Of a stretch of DNA of 34,516 nt, positions 24,201 to 31,861 are shown one piece after another. Position 1 is the first letter of the stretch. The number at the start of each line of letters is the position of its first letter. Made by a program: the position numbers and the translations under genes. The notes beneath the pieces were generated by a model that searched no databases, was not told where the DNA came from, and was given only the letters and a program-made list of their open reading frames with translations. This stretch comes from Hallerella sp963652365 (GTDB taxonomy: Bacteria > Fibrobacterota > Fibrobacteria > Fibrobacterales > Fibrobacteraceae): NCBI GenBank assembly GCA_963652365.1, contig CAVJTH010000028.1, positions 1 to 34,516 of the forward strand, written 5' to 3'.

Positions 24201-24742
24201 CCGGCGCAACGGTTCAAGGTCTTGGAACCTGGACGGCAAAAGATTCCAAGGATACGCTCGACAGCTACTACTATACGCCGCTCCTTCTGGAAGGCTACCC
24301 CTACCTGATTACAAGCGAAGACTACAACCGCAGCGGGCTGAAAACCGCCAAGGCGGAAATCCATTATCTGTTCCCAATCTTTGAAGATTTTCGAAAGCAG
24401 TTCTGGATTTTTACGACCCGAGATTTGTTCGTGAACTTGTACGCACAAGTCGGAGCGGCCTGGAACGACCACGGGATTCCGATGTCAAAATTTTCAAAAA
24501 GGGAATTCTGGGATCGCAGTGTCGGAGTAGAATTCCGACTGGCCAACCGGATTTTCTACACGATGCCGTTCAACCTATCGCTGAACCTCGCCCGCGGACT
24601 GGACCGCATCGGGGAAGACGAAAACGGAACGGGCGGACGCAAGATGACACCAATCGACATTCCCGTCTTGCCCAAAGCGATTTCTCCGACGCGCATCAAG
24701 TTTTCCATCGGATTTGACTTTGACAATTCCTGGATGAATTGA
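21299..24742 (+). CDS. Large exported protein: HExxH metallopeptidase-like domain, TolB-like propeller and probable barrel
   Basis: An 1147-residue exported protein starting at GTG with a signal peptide (MIRPYNIFPLLALSSFLFA). Residues about 20-290 are peptidase-MA-like: VTHEFSHLASI holds HExxH (His124, Glu125, His128) and PLWLAEGTAQFES supplies a downstream Glu176, the gluzincin arrangement. From about 330 to 620 come TolB/PD40-type propeller blades (FSPDGTTILFGFFDD, YSSNRSGIFNLYSQKL, YPDISPGGETIVFARRE). A Ser/Thr-rich linker (about 625-690) follows. The last 400 residues are rich in alternating strands and end FSIGFDFDNSW, typical of an outer-membrane barrel. Similar peptidase-propeller-barrel proteins occur in the Bacteroidetes/Fibrobacterota group; their role is not known. 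The GNAT gene overlaps its stop. Confidence 0.78.
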   Translation: MIRPYNIFPLLALSSFLFATELTFSGNQSDIRWKAASSEHFNYAYPAGYSTHAGIVASTAEAVYDSIVSRYRFEMPLKIDVSLQNALYANGSAVPNENAMNLFLSNWDFKIRSTHPWIADVVTHEFSHLASIESGSKLPHFIYGAQLSYIDYYNERSTQNASIVVPFTLQPLWLAEGTAQFESARMGFDAWDSHRDMLLRVAALNDGLLDLTFMHDFADNSLDAELGPYTQGFSLVRFIDAEYGPDAVPKIWHELSRMHRVTLSGALRKVIGIDEDSLYRKWKESTIRHYEEERERLGALVTGKKWTENAFYHDYPVVAGNDIYGVSNFGGPWFDGGIFKIPKNRQDSVVVQDSATGISLTLQDSILDISQFAQTLFKTKKPWLDKGISVREIPGTGPVLAYTTYAKRDRNGHAHFDIAVADTNGRNAQATILADAVYPDISPGGETIVFARREINSTRFVLSKVKMPDFKSERPEEIQDIYIPDEKLFYYNIYTPKFSPDGTTILFGFFDDRNRGIACIQSDGSNFRVLSQEGIDFRDANWIDDETIIYSSNRSGIFNLYSQKLKDGTEHPLTNVLGGAFSPTVDSGTVFYTNYDKDGFSLYSIELSDHDATRDSVFTVFDTTYTVCPSSAETAFIPDSSETSPQTDSSSANSARLAPACQIDTLVTQRDSTVKKPRTPPIVLDGTLAPKSRKSLEFSEIEFAGSERDYKPIPTKILVAPIFAIEERSPDFTVNGDGKAVPKLGFAMSLSDPLKKNVLSAGLLLELGNGWKYINGDGINPEMEHEFLASLENRSTPITLGISFTDMNVRSKDTVRYEDPRSYGDSVGTSHYAIFLSALQGSASYSVFKQGDSVFVLGGYDWANFNLYEDNLKWTYQKRFSGTLGITFDGGMDDATTTNTAGAGNGITASYQIANSDLYRPGTFAESFTVSPSGKIEPIYRNYTLHSFYFNLHGSLANPIHPGARLAAGATVQGLGTWTAKDSKDTLDSYYYTPLLLEGYPYLITSEDYNRSGLKTAKAEIHYLFPIFEDFRKQFWIFTTRDLFVNLYAQVGAAWNDHGIPMSKFSKREFWDRSVGVEFRLANRIFYTMPFNLSLNLARGLDRIGEDENGTGGRKMTPIDIPVLPKAISPTRIKFSIGFDFDNSWMN

Positions 24743-25185
24743 TGACCATCAAAGAAATCAAAGAACGAGATTCACTGCTAATTCGGCAACTGTTGGATAT
24801 TTGGGAAAAGTCGGTCCGCGCAACTCACAATTTTTTGTCCGATGCGGAAATTTTGCAAATCAAAAAATATGTTCCCGAAGCGCTTTCCAACGTCTGTCAC
24901 CTTTTAATCGCCGAGAAGGAATCCGGGCAAACCGTCGGCTTTCTGGGCGCGGGATTTCAAAAAATCGAGATGCTCTTTCTCTTGCCCGAAGAATGCGGAA
25001 AAGGTTTCGGGAAAATGCTCGTGCAGGATGCGATTGAAAAATTCTCGGTCCGCGAAGTCACCGTCAACGAACAAAATCCATCCGCCAAGGGATTTTACGA
25101 ACATCTCGGATTTAAACCATATAAGCGTTCCGAAATCGATGAACAGGGAAATCCTTACCCGATTCTATACCTAAAAAAGGTTTAA
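24742..25185 (+). CDS. GNAT-family N-acetyltransferase
   Basis: A 147-residue acetyltransferase that would transfer an acetyl group from acetyl-CoA to an unknown acceptor. The GNAT fold is visible from the N-terminal helix pair (LIRQLLDIWEKSVRATHNFL), the strands around LLIAEKESGQTVGFLGAG and IEMLFLLPEECGKGFGKMLV (acetyl-CoA pyrophosphate loop, usually Q/RxxGxG/A), and the terminal VTVNEQNPSAKGFYEHLGFKPYKRSE. The opening with W..SV..TH.FL is typical of small GNATs such as the YjaB/YafP type. ATG 24742 overlaps the stop of the upstream gene by 1 nt (TGATG), so it is translationally coupled. The neighbouring gene does not reveal its substrate. AT content is higher here than in the flanking genes. 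It ends 5 nt from the convergent radical SAM gene. Confidence 0.9.
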   Translation: MTIKEIKERDSLLIRQLLDIWEKSVRATHNFLSDAEILQIKKYVPEALSNVCHLLIAEKESGQTVGFLGAGFQKIEMLFLLPEECGKGFGKMLVQDAIEKFSVREVTVNEQNPSAKGFYEHLGFKPYKRSEIDEQGNPYPILYLKKV

Positions 25186-25190
25186 ACGAT

Positions 25191-27779
25191 TCAGTCCCAG
25201 TGCATCGATTCCTTGCGAATCAGGAATCTGCGCGAAAGATCGTCAAGACTTGACGCATCGCTTTCAAGGCCCATCAATCCGCCAAAGAGAGGATAGGGAC
25301 TGGCCGTTCCTCCCTGTTCATTGCACTTGACCCGAGCGTAAATTTTCCCATCCCGAATCTGCAAGTCCAGAACATGCTGGTTCAGGTCCACTTCCTGCCC
25401 GCGATGATTTTTTACCACCGGCAATTTTTTTTCGGTGAATCTTTCCAAAAGATTTTCCGGGATTTTTTCCGGGCGGAAAGAATAGGTCATCGACGTCGGG
25501 AATTTCGAAGATAATTTGTACGAAAGATTTTCAATTTTCAGAATCTTCATTCCCATCGGGAACGGCGCATTTAATTTTTCCATCAGCTTGGGAAGTTTAC
25601 TTTCCGAAAGATCCAACGGAACAAGCGTTTCGACACCCAGGATTTCACAGACCGTTTCGAGACCGAGCGGAAGCGCGCCCATGTTCACGACACGCGGCTT
25701 GGGGCTAAAGCCTTCGCTGTATCGCAAGGGAATTCCCGCACAGGCAAATGTCCGCACAAACGCGCCGAGCATATTTTGGTGCGGCAGAAAACGGCTGAGT
25801 CCCGTCTTCTGGAACGTTAGCTTGTACGAAAAACGCTTATCGTAAACTGGACGTCGTTTCGCGACAAGTTCCTTGATTTCTGTCGGTGTCCGGCTGGGAG
25901 CCTTGTACTTTTCGGGTTCCGCCGCAAGGCGAACTTCCTGTCCGTTGCCCGGGATTCCGCAATGCTGGCACTCGCCCCACTTGCAATTGGGAACAGGCTT
26001 TGCGTCTTTAAGAATTTCGGGGTTGAATCCTTTCTGGTATTCGTTCCAGAGATAGGCCTTTGTGACGCCGACATGCATGAAGTCCCACGGGAAAACGCTA
26101 TCCCTTGAACGCGTCGCATAGATCCATTTTTCGTCGTAGCCGAAGTCCGCCCAGATCTGCTCCCAGTCCTTGGGACGAATGCGGTGGCTGTCGCTTTCGA
26201 AAATCATTCCGCGCCGATACGCTTCATAGATCATCGGGGCGAGCGAACGGTCGCCGCGGCTGTAAAAGGCTTCTAGCCGCGAGGTGTCCCAATCCGCCCA
26301 GTTGACTTTTACGTTCGGATTCCTGTAGAACCTGCGGCGTACAAACTGGATGTGCGCAAGCGCCAAGTCCTTTTCCATGTAGGGTGCCCACTGCAACGCG
26401 GTAAAGGATTTCGGAATGAGGATTCCCATGCTTACCGAAATCTGCGCCCCGCGCAGATACTTTCGCCCGATTTTCACCAGATTCTCGATCAGCCCGCAGA
26501 ACGCTTCCATGTCGTCGTCGTTTTCCGTGGGGAACCCGACCATCGTGTACAGCTTGATCTTGTTGAATCCCGAAGAGAATGCGTGTTCCGCCGCATGATA
26601 CATGTCCTCGTCGGTGATCGTCTTGTTGATCATCTTGCGCAAGCGTTCCGAACCGGTTTCCGGGGCAAAGGTCCCGCTGCGTCCGCCTTTCAAGGCCGCC
26701 ACCTTTTCGGCGAGCGACTGTCCGAAACTGCTCACACGGATGCTCGGCAGGGAAACATCGACATTGTCGAAAAACGCATCGTCGATGATGGAATCGGTAA
26801 GCGCCTCGATCGGCCTGTAGTCCGCCGTCGAAAGGCTCAACAGCCCAAGCTCGTTTTCGCCTGTCGCCCGAATGCCTTCCTTGGAAAGATCGATGACATC
26901 GTCCGCGGGAAGCTCCCGGCAAGGCCTGTACCAGATTCCCGCCTGGCAAAAGCGGCATCCCTGCGTGCAACCACGCATCACCTCGACGCTGAACCGGTTG
27001 TGTACAAGCCGCATGTTGGCGATCAGGTTCTTGACCGGATAGTCCTCTTTCTTGAGTTCCGGGATAAAGACGCGACGCACGCCATTCGTGTTCGCATAGG
27101 AACCCTTTGCCGGTTCTTTCGGAACGAGCTGTCCAAATTCACCCCGGACGACTTCGCGAAAAGCGGGAACATATACGCCGTCGATTTTCGCAATCGCTTC
27201 CAGGATTTCCATTCGGGAAAGCCCTTTCCGCTTGCATTCGCCGACTGTCCGCAAGATTTTCGGGAGCATCTCTTCGCCATCGCCGATGTTGAACGCGTCG
27301 AAGAAATCCGCAATCGGTTCCGGGTTCGCCATTGCCGGCCCGCCACCAAGAACAATCGGGTCGCTTTCCTTGCGGTCCTTCGAAAAGGCGCAGATTCCCG
27401 CAAGCTCCAGCACATAGGGGACATTCGTAAAATTGAGTTCCGTCTGGAGCGTCATCCCGACGACATCGAATTCCCGGACAGGCGTCCACGTCGCATGGGT
27501 ATAGAGCGGAATATCGTGAGCGCGCATTTCTCGCGCCATGTCGTCCCACGGAGCAAAGGCGACGTCCATCCACAGATCCGGTTCGCGGTTCACGACATGA
27601 TACAGCACACGCAAGCCGTTGTTCGAAAGTCCGATTTCGTACAGGTCCGGAAAGACAAACGCCATCCGGGCGAGAATCTTCGACGGATCTTTCACGACGC
27701 TGTTCGCTTCGCCGCCCATGTAGCGGGCCGGGCTTTCGACGGAAGGAAGGACCTGTCCGAGCTTTTCAAAGATGTTCAT
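25191..27779 (-). CDS. TIGR03960-type radical SAM protein fused to DUF2344
   Basis: An 862-residue fusion of a B12-binding-like/radical SAM protein (TIGR03960) with a DUF2344 (TIGR03936) domain. The radical SAM motif is C271-x3-C275-x2-C278 in RGCTQGCRFCQAG. The N-terminal third has the family's FPDLYEIGLSN, LQTELNFTNVPYVLELAGI and VLGGGPAMANPEPIADFFD blocks. A second Cys cluster, CKWGECQHCGIPG, lies near 590-600. DUF2344 begins about residue 630 (YKLTFQKTGLSRFLPHQNMLGAFVRTF) and contains RYSEGFSPKPRV. In many bacteria the two parts are adjacent or fused and linked to ribosome genes; the reaction is not established. ATG 27779 has a GGATAGGA stretch just upstream. It follows the GH9 gene by 72 nt. 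Confidence 0.92.
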   Translation of the reverse strand: MNIFEKLGQVLPSVESPARYMGGEANSVVKDPSKILARMAFVFPDLYEIGLSNNGLRVLYHVVNREPDLWMDVAFAPWDDMAREMRAHDIPLYTHATWTPVREFDVVGMTLQTELNFTNVPYVLELAGICAFSKDRKESDPIVLGGGPAMANPEPIADFFDAFNIGDGEEMLPKILRTVGECKRKGLSRMEILEAIAKIDGVYVPAFREVVRGEFGQLVPKEPAKGSYANTNGVRRVFIPELKKEDYPVKNLIANMRLVHNRFSVEVMRGCTQGCRFCQAGIWYRPCRELPADDVIDLSKEGIRATGENELGLLSLSTADYRPIEALTDSIIDDAFFDNVDVSLPSIRVSSFGQSLAEKVAALKGGRSGTFAPETGSERLRKMINKTITDEDMYHAAEHAFSSGFNKIKLYTMVGFPTENDDDMEAFCGLIENLVKIGRKYLRGAQISVSMGILIPKSFTALQWAPYMEKDLALAHIQFVRRRFYRNPNVKVNWADWDTSRLEAFYSRGDRSLAPMIYEAYRRGMIFESDSHRIRPKDWEQIWADFGYDEKWIYATRSRDSVFPWDFMHVGVTKAYLWNEYQKGFNPEILKDAKPVPNCKWGECQHCGIPGNGQEVRLAAEPEKYKAPSRTPTEIKELVAKRRPVYDKRFSYKLTFQKTGLSRFLPHQNMLGAFVRTFACAGIPLRYSEGFSPKPRVVNMGALPLGLETVCEILGVETLVPLDLSESKLPKLMEKLNAPFPMGMKILKIENLSYKLSSKFPTSMTYSFRPEKIPENLLERFTEKKLPVVKNHRGQEVDLNQHVLDLQIRDGKIYARVKCNEQGGTASPYPLFGGLMGLESDASSLDDLSRRFLIRKESMHWD

Positions 27780-27851
27780 ATCCTATCCACCGAACTTTAG
27801 GGAGAGATGCCAAGAATTTCAGACAGAATTTAAAATTCCTCTGCGTAAAAA

Positions 27852-29534
27852 TCAGTAAAGGGCATCCAGTGCGCCAGACAAATAGGCGAGCGGAGCGTTC
27901 CAGTTGATAGCCACTTCATTTGTCGCGTAGCTGCAAGCGGAATCCAGGTAGGCGATCGCCGGGAAACCTTTCGTCGCATAATCGGGGCATTCCCACGGAT
28001 TTTCGCCAATGTCCTGCCTTCCCAGATGCGGACCGCCGACAAGCATTCCGGGGAGAGGCAATCGAACGGAATCCGCTTCGCTCTGGCGGTGATGCGGATT
28101 CATCGGAGAACGCAAGCCAAATCCGGTCACATAGGAAAGATGCAACGGATTTTTTCCGAGCAGATAGGAAAGCGCCTCTTCGGCCGCCTTTCGATATCTT
28201 TCGTCTTTCGAAATTCGATACGCCTGCAGCAAGATGATTCCGTTGTTCGCTACGCCGCTGTTCGACCCCCATGTCCACCTCTGCGAAGGAACAGGGACGC
28301 GATACGCCGACAAATCATAATCCGCAAGCAAGGCATCCGCCGTTTCGAGCAAGAGCCTTTTCGCCGCTTGCGCCAAGGAATCCCCAAAAGCAGGAGACTC
28401 CGCTACCCGAAAGACCGCAAGCAGGTTCAGGTCGCCCCACCAGAGTCCGCCGATTTTGTCCAAAGGCAGAGAAAGCGTCTTCAAGTCCTCCAGGTATCTT
28501 TTCTCCCTTGTCGCTTCGAACAGTTCCGCGGCGGCAAAGCGGAATTCGTCTTTTCCGTCTTCGTTTTTCGCGATATACGAACCGGTCGAAACGTCCTTTG
28601 GCTGTTCATAGAAAAGCGTCGGATTCTTTTGGGCGAAATCGTAAGCGCGCTTCGCAGCCGCCAGCAGTTTACGCGAATAGTCTTTGTCGAACTTTCGATA
28701 GACGCGCGAAGCCTGCGCCATGACTCCGGCAAAGCCAAGAGTCGAAGTGATTCCCTTTCCGATGACAAAACGAGAAAGCGTATCTTCGTGCGGCATGACG
28801 TTTCCGCAAAATTCCAAGGACGTCAGTTTGTGAAAAACGCCGCCGTCCGCATCTTGCATGGAAAGCATCCAGTCCAGGTTCCACTGGACTTCTTCGAGAA
28901 GCGCCGAGAGCTTTTTATTTTCACGCGGAATGTCCCAGTCGAGCTTTTTCGCATACGCCGGGAAATCTTCATGGAATTTCAAAAGAGTCGCGACGGTGAT
29001 GTTCGAATTGACGATGTACTTTCCAAAATCCCCGGCATCGTACCAGCCTTTTGGCGAGCGAATTTTCCGATCCGTCCCGTAAATCAGGACCGCTGTATCC
29101 AGATGCCCGGCAGGCCGCGACCAGATTCCCGCATACCGGGCATCCAGCGCCATTCCCGCCCGCTGGAAGTAGAACCATTTGAACGCAGCCTTTGTCAAGT
29201 CCCGATAGGGATTCTTGCGAATCGAAACCGGCGAACCGAAAACTTTTCCGTTTCGCGAAACGACATAGGAACCTTCCTTTTGCACCTGCGAAAGATCGAA
29301 GAGCTGCACCGAGTCTCCACTCGACAAATCGTAAGCTGCCCGAGGCGCCGCAAGGCGAAGGACTAGCCGATTCGTCGCAAGTTCCCGGATTTCGACCGAA
29401 GCGGTATCGGACCCCTGGAGAACAAACTGTTTCGGCGCCTTGGAAGAGAATCCCAGCTGGTTTACCGCCGGCACATCGGAAAAACCAGTGGAAACCAGCA
29501 ACAATCCCAGAATCGAAAGACTTGATTTTTTCAT
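27852..29534 (-). CDS. Secreted GH9 endoglucanase
   Basis: A 560-residue family 9 glycoside hydrolase that should hydrolyse beta-1,4-glucan by an inverting mechanism. After the signal peptide (MKKSSLSILGLLLVSTGFS) comes a short Ig-like domain (about 21-108: VPAVNQLGFSSKAPKQFVL), typical of the CelD-like subgroup, then the (alpha/alpha)6 catalytic domain. The catalytic-base region is GWYDAGDFGKY with Asp166 and Asp169, the conserved His block is SPMNPHHR (His480/481) and the proton donor is Glu540 in NEVAINWNAPL. No carbohydrate-binding module or C-terminal secretion signal is present. The ATG overlaps the stop of the AlbA_2 gene by 4 nt (ATGA), an unusual partner for a cellulase. Confidence 0.94.
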   Translation of the reverse strand: MKKSSLSILGLLLVSTGFSDVPAVNQLGFSSKAPKQFVLQGSDTASVEIRELATNRLVLRLAAPRAAYDLSSGDSVQLFDLSQVQKEGSYVVSRNGKVFGSPVSIRKNPYRDLTKAAFKWFYFQRAGMALDARYAGIWSRPAGHLDTAVLIYGTDRKIRSPKGWYDAGDFGKYIVNSNITVATLLKFHEDFPAYAKKLDWDIPRENKKLSALLEEVQWNLDWMLSMQDADGGVFHKLTSLEFCGNVMPHEDTLSRFVIGKGITSTLGFAGVMAQASRVYRKFDKDYSRKLLAAAKRAYDFAQKNPTLFYEQPKDVSTGSYIAKNEDGKDEFRFAAAELFEATREKRYLEDLKTLSLPLDKIGGLWWGDLNLLAVFRVAESPAFGDSLAQAAKRLLLETADALLADYDLSAYRVPVPSQRWTWGSNSGVANNGIILLQAYRISKDERYRKAAEEALSYLLGKNPLHLSYVTGFGLRSPMNPHHRQSEADSVRLPLPGMLVGGPHLGRQDIGENPWECPDYATKGFPAIAYLDSACSYATNEVAINWNAPLAYLSGALDALY

Positions 29535-30916
29535 TTTTTATTCTCCAAAACCAACCAGGAACCGAACTTTCTCCCGCCAACGCGCTTCAGCGCGCCTTTC
29601 CTTTGAAGGTTTGCCAAGTGATACTTTACGCCGTCGGGCGTCATGTTTCCCAGTTTCTCCGCAATTTCGCCTCGTGAAAGTTCCGCGTTTTCCCGAACAA
29701 GATCAAGGATTCGCATTTCCGCATTCGAAATCTTTCGGGTAGCCTTTTGGGTAGTCTTTTGGGTAGCTTTTTGGGTAGCCTTGCGCCACAAGGCAATGAC
29801 AAGGCTTTCCGTTCTTTCTTCGATGGAAGGCTCTCTCAAGCCTTTTTCCCTGCAAAGCGAAAAAACCTTTAGAATCCCGCTTCCCCAATGCTCGATGATA
29901 TTCATCTTGGCAAAGACATCGGCAAGGACCTTGTTCCGAATGCTGGAACTACCGGTTTTCATTTCTTCGATCGTGATTCCGCCGAAAAGCGCACCGGGGC
30001 TTGAAACTTCGACCCTGTCGTCATAGACGGCAATCTGGATAAAGGATGGAACCAGATAGTTTCGATGAACGACCGCATTGATTACGACTTCGCGAATGGC
30101 CTCGGGAGGAATTTCGTATTCTTCCTTGCGAAGAACGCCTTGGATTTTTGCAGACAGGTTGATATGGGACAGAACAAAGTCGTAAGCCTTTTCAATCTGT
30201 TCGTAAAGAGGTCCGTCAAAGTCCTTCTTGTCGATAAAGATTCCCTTTTCCCTGCCCTTGAACCGTGCGCACTGGATTTTTGCAAAAGTGAACGCATTGT
30301 TCGTCAACAGTTCAAACGCATTCGAGGGAAATCTCTTGTCTCGATACGGCACAAGGAGCAGCCAACTTTCCAGATTCTTTCTTGTCACGTTCTTCTTGGA
30401 AAATCGCTTGATCGCCTGGCAAAGTCTTTCGATGTCGGCAGATGTCGCCGGTTTTTCGCCAAACGGCATTTCGTCAAAAGACAGCCGTTTTCCATACAGG
30501 AACAGTTCATGCAGCTTTTCAGCGGTCGCCCGACGCGTCGTCACGCCAATCCGCACGTATGTTCCGTCTGTCAAGCCTTCGCGCTTGATAAAGTAAGGCT
30601 TGTTCTGTCCCGGCTGGATTTCGAGGACAATTACCGTCTTCTGTCCCATCGCCTGAAAAAAGATGTTCGGGACAATCGATGGCGAACAGTTCTCGGCAAT
30701 CGCATTCGTGATGGAATCCAGATAGACAAAAAGCTTTTCCTTCGGCACTCCGATTACGCGAAACGTCTCGTCTTCGATTCCGAAAACGATTTTCCCGCCC
30801 TTGCCGTTGGCAAACGCAGCAACCGTCTTGAGATATTTTTTGTCCTCGGTCGGCATGGAACGCTTGAGTTCGAGCGTTTCCGATTCGCCATTCCTGATTT
30901 CAGCGAGCAGTTGCAT
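29531..30916 (-). CDS. Schlafen AlbA_2 / HATPase_c_4 putative transcriptional regulator
   Basis: A 461-residue protein of the widespread AlbA_2 (Schlafen-type) regulator group. The AlbA_2 domain covers roughly 10-130 (ETLELKRSM, FANGKGGKIVFGIED, QPGQNKPYFIKREGLTDGTYVRIG). The HATPase_c_4 region lies near 255-370 (EIPPEAIREVVINAVVHRNY, DDRVEVSSPGALFGGIT, IIEHWGSGILKVF). It is followed by a repetitive TQK-type linker and a C-terminal winged helix (ISNAEMRILDLVRENAELSRGEIAEKLGNMTPDGVKYHLANLQRKGALKRVG). Such proteins are often annotated as ATP-binding or RecG-like, but they are not helicases. ATG 30916 is 6 nt downstream of a second winged-helix gene and the stop overlaps the GH9 start. It may regulate its own operon. 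Confidence 0.88.
   Translation of the reverse strand: MQLLAEIRNGESETLELKRSMPTEDKKYLKTVAAFANGKGGKIVFGIEDETFRVIGVPKEKLFVYLDSITNAIAENCSPSIVPNIFFQAMGQKTVIVLEIQPGQNKPYFIKREGLTDGTYVRIGVTTRRATAEKLHELFLYGKRLSFDEMPFGEKPATSADIERLCQAIKRFSKKNVTRKNLESWLLLVPYRDKRFPSNAFELLTNNAFTFAKIQCARFKGREKGIFIDKKDFDGPLYEQIEKAYDFVLSHINLSAKIQGVLRKEEYEIPPEAIREVVINAVVHRNYLVPSFIQIAVYDDRVEVSSPGALFGGITIEEMKTGSSSIRNKVLADVFAKMNIIEHWGSGILKVFSLCREKGLREPSIEERTESLVIALWRKATQKATQKTTQKATRKISNAEMRILDLVRENAELSRGEIAEKLGNMTPDGVKYHLANLQRKGALKRVGGRKFGSWLVLENKK
29737..29784. repeat. Four 12-bp tandem repeats encoding a TQK-type linker
   Basis: Units GGGTAGCCTTTT, GGGTAGTCTTTT, GGGTAGCTTTTT and GGGTAGCCTTGC follow one another at 12-bp spacing. 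On the minus strand they encode the ATQK/TTQK/ATRK linker between the ATPase-like and winged-helix domains. Because the unit is a multiple of three, gain or loss would change linker length without a frameshift. Confidence 0.9.
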
Positions 30917-30922
30917 GAAAGC

Positions 30923-31276
30923 CTACTCCATTTCCCGGACGTGCGTTTTGATAAACGTTATTTCGTCTTCGTTTAGCTTGTACTTGCCCTTGCCTCTGCC
31001 CGTAACCGGAACGATGACTCCAAGATTTTTCATTTTCTTTATCACATTCGTTGCCGTCGCCGGCGCACAATCCAAAACCTTTTGCACTTCCGTTGAACCG
31101 AAAACCTGGCTGATTCTCATTTCGCGAACAATCGCCAAAATATTTTCTTGTGTTAAAGAATTCAACCGGGCAGTTTTCACAAAATCAATCAGACGCTGCT
31201 TTCTCTCAATCCCTAAGGTTTCGCCTTCGATAAAGTCCTCGCTAATATCCGCAATCTGTTGGTTTTCCTTGCTCAT
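30923..31276 (-). CDS. Small winged-helix DNA-binding protein
   Basis: A 117-residue protein whose C-terminal half is a winged helix: ISQVFGSTEVQKVLDCAPATATNVIKKMKNLGVIVPVTGRGKGKYKLN. This is the module commonly found at the C-terminus of AlbA_2 or Fic-domain regulators, here on a separate gene just upstream of an AlbA_2 protein. The N-terminal half is acidic then helical (ADISEDFIEGETLGIERKQRLIDFVKTARLNSLTQENILAIVREM). ATG 31276 has AAGGA three bases upstream, rather close; an in-frame alternative at 31294 lies next to the lptE stop. The 6-nt gap to the AlbA_2 gene indicates cotranscription. Function beyond DNA binding cannot be inferred. Confidence 0.75.
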   Translation of the reverse strand: MSKENQQIADISEDFIEGETLGIERKQRLIDFVKTARLNSLTQENILAIVREMRISQVFGSTEVQKVLDCAPATATNVIKKMKNLGVIVPVTGRGKGKYKLNEDEITFIKTHVREME

Positions 31277-31300
31277 CGATCCTTTTTTTCGCACTCCGCT

Positions 31301-31798
31301 TCACCACTTCGCAAGTGCGTTCGCGACGATCAGGTCCTGCAATTTCTGGATGGCGCGCGCCTGGCCGTGGCGGTCTTCCGTCTCGTTCTGGAGCACGTCG
31401 TATGTCCCGTCCGCAGAAAGGTTTTCGCCCTTGTAAATCATCTTCTCGGAGACATTGTCGTAAAAGCGCACGTTGACCCGAAGCGTTACGCGGTACGTTT
31501 CCACCTCGGAGCCGCTTGTATAGTTTTCTGGCTTGTTCGTGTAGCTCAAGAGCGTCATCTCGAAATCCGCATCGGCTTCTTCGTTTACCAGGCGAACCCC
31601 TCCCGCATTTTTGCGGAAAAGGTTCACGACGCTGTCCCGGAGCGTGTTTCCAAGAACCGGATCGAGAGTCTTGTTATCGACTTCGTGAATCTGCACCGTC
31701 CGAATATGGCTGGGAAGCGTACTCGCCGTAAAGCTGTAACAGCCGACAAGGCAAATTGCGAAAGCCACCGTAAAAAAAAGCATTTTTAGACGATTCAT
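31301..31798 (-). CDS. lptE: LptE-like LPS-assembly lipoprotein
   Basis: A 165-residue lipoprotein matching the LptE-like family of Bacteroidetes and Fibrobacterota, which in Gram-negative bacteria plugs the LptD barrel that inserts LPS into the outer membrane. The signal peptide ends in CLVGC with Cys20 as the lipidated residue, followed by the characteristic YSFTASTLPSHIRTVQIHEVDNKT. The rest is mixed alpha/beta (ADFEMTLLSYTNKPENYTSGSEVETYRVTLRVNVRFYD) with a final helix. ATG 31798 lies 4 nt after TATCTTTTG and lacks a ribosome-binding site. It is divergent from serS (63 bp between starts) and appears to be the first gene of the minus-strand run down to 25191. Confidence 0.82.
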   Translation of the reverse strand: MNRLKMLFFTVAFAICLVGCYSFTASTLPSHIRTVQIHEVDNKTLDPVLGNTLRDSVVNLFRKNAGGVRLVNEEADADFEMTLLSYTNKPENYTSGSEVETYRVTLRVNVRFYDNVSEKMIYKGENLSADGTYDVLQNETEDRHGQARAIQKLQDLIVANALAKW

Positions 31799-31802
31799 GC
31801 CC

Positions 31803-31811
31803 CAAAAGATA
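31803..31811 (-). promoter_or_regulatory. Promoter element before lptE
   Basis: TATCTTTTG on the minus strand (plus CAAAAGATA) ends 4 nt before the lptE ATG, close to the TAnnTTTG pattern with one extra T. No Shine-Dalgarno sequence is seen. It shares the 63-bp intergenic region with the serS promoter. Confidence 0.35.
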
Positions 31812-31861
31812 AATTCTAAAAGCTAGATTATCGAAGGAACAAAACTTTAACGAGGCTTCTC

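Noticed and set aside
22424..24472. Long minus-strand open frame opposite the large exported protein
   Set aside because: Composition is rich in Arg, Val and Gly without motifs; it is a shadow of the sense gene, which has clear domains.
26352..27800. Plus-strand open frame of 482 codons opposite the radical SAM/DUF2344 gene
   Set aside because: No motifs; the opposite strand encodes a well-conserved protein over its full length.
29737..29784. Regulatory iterons
   Set aside because: The repeats are in frame inside a coding region and encode a known type of linker.
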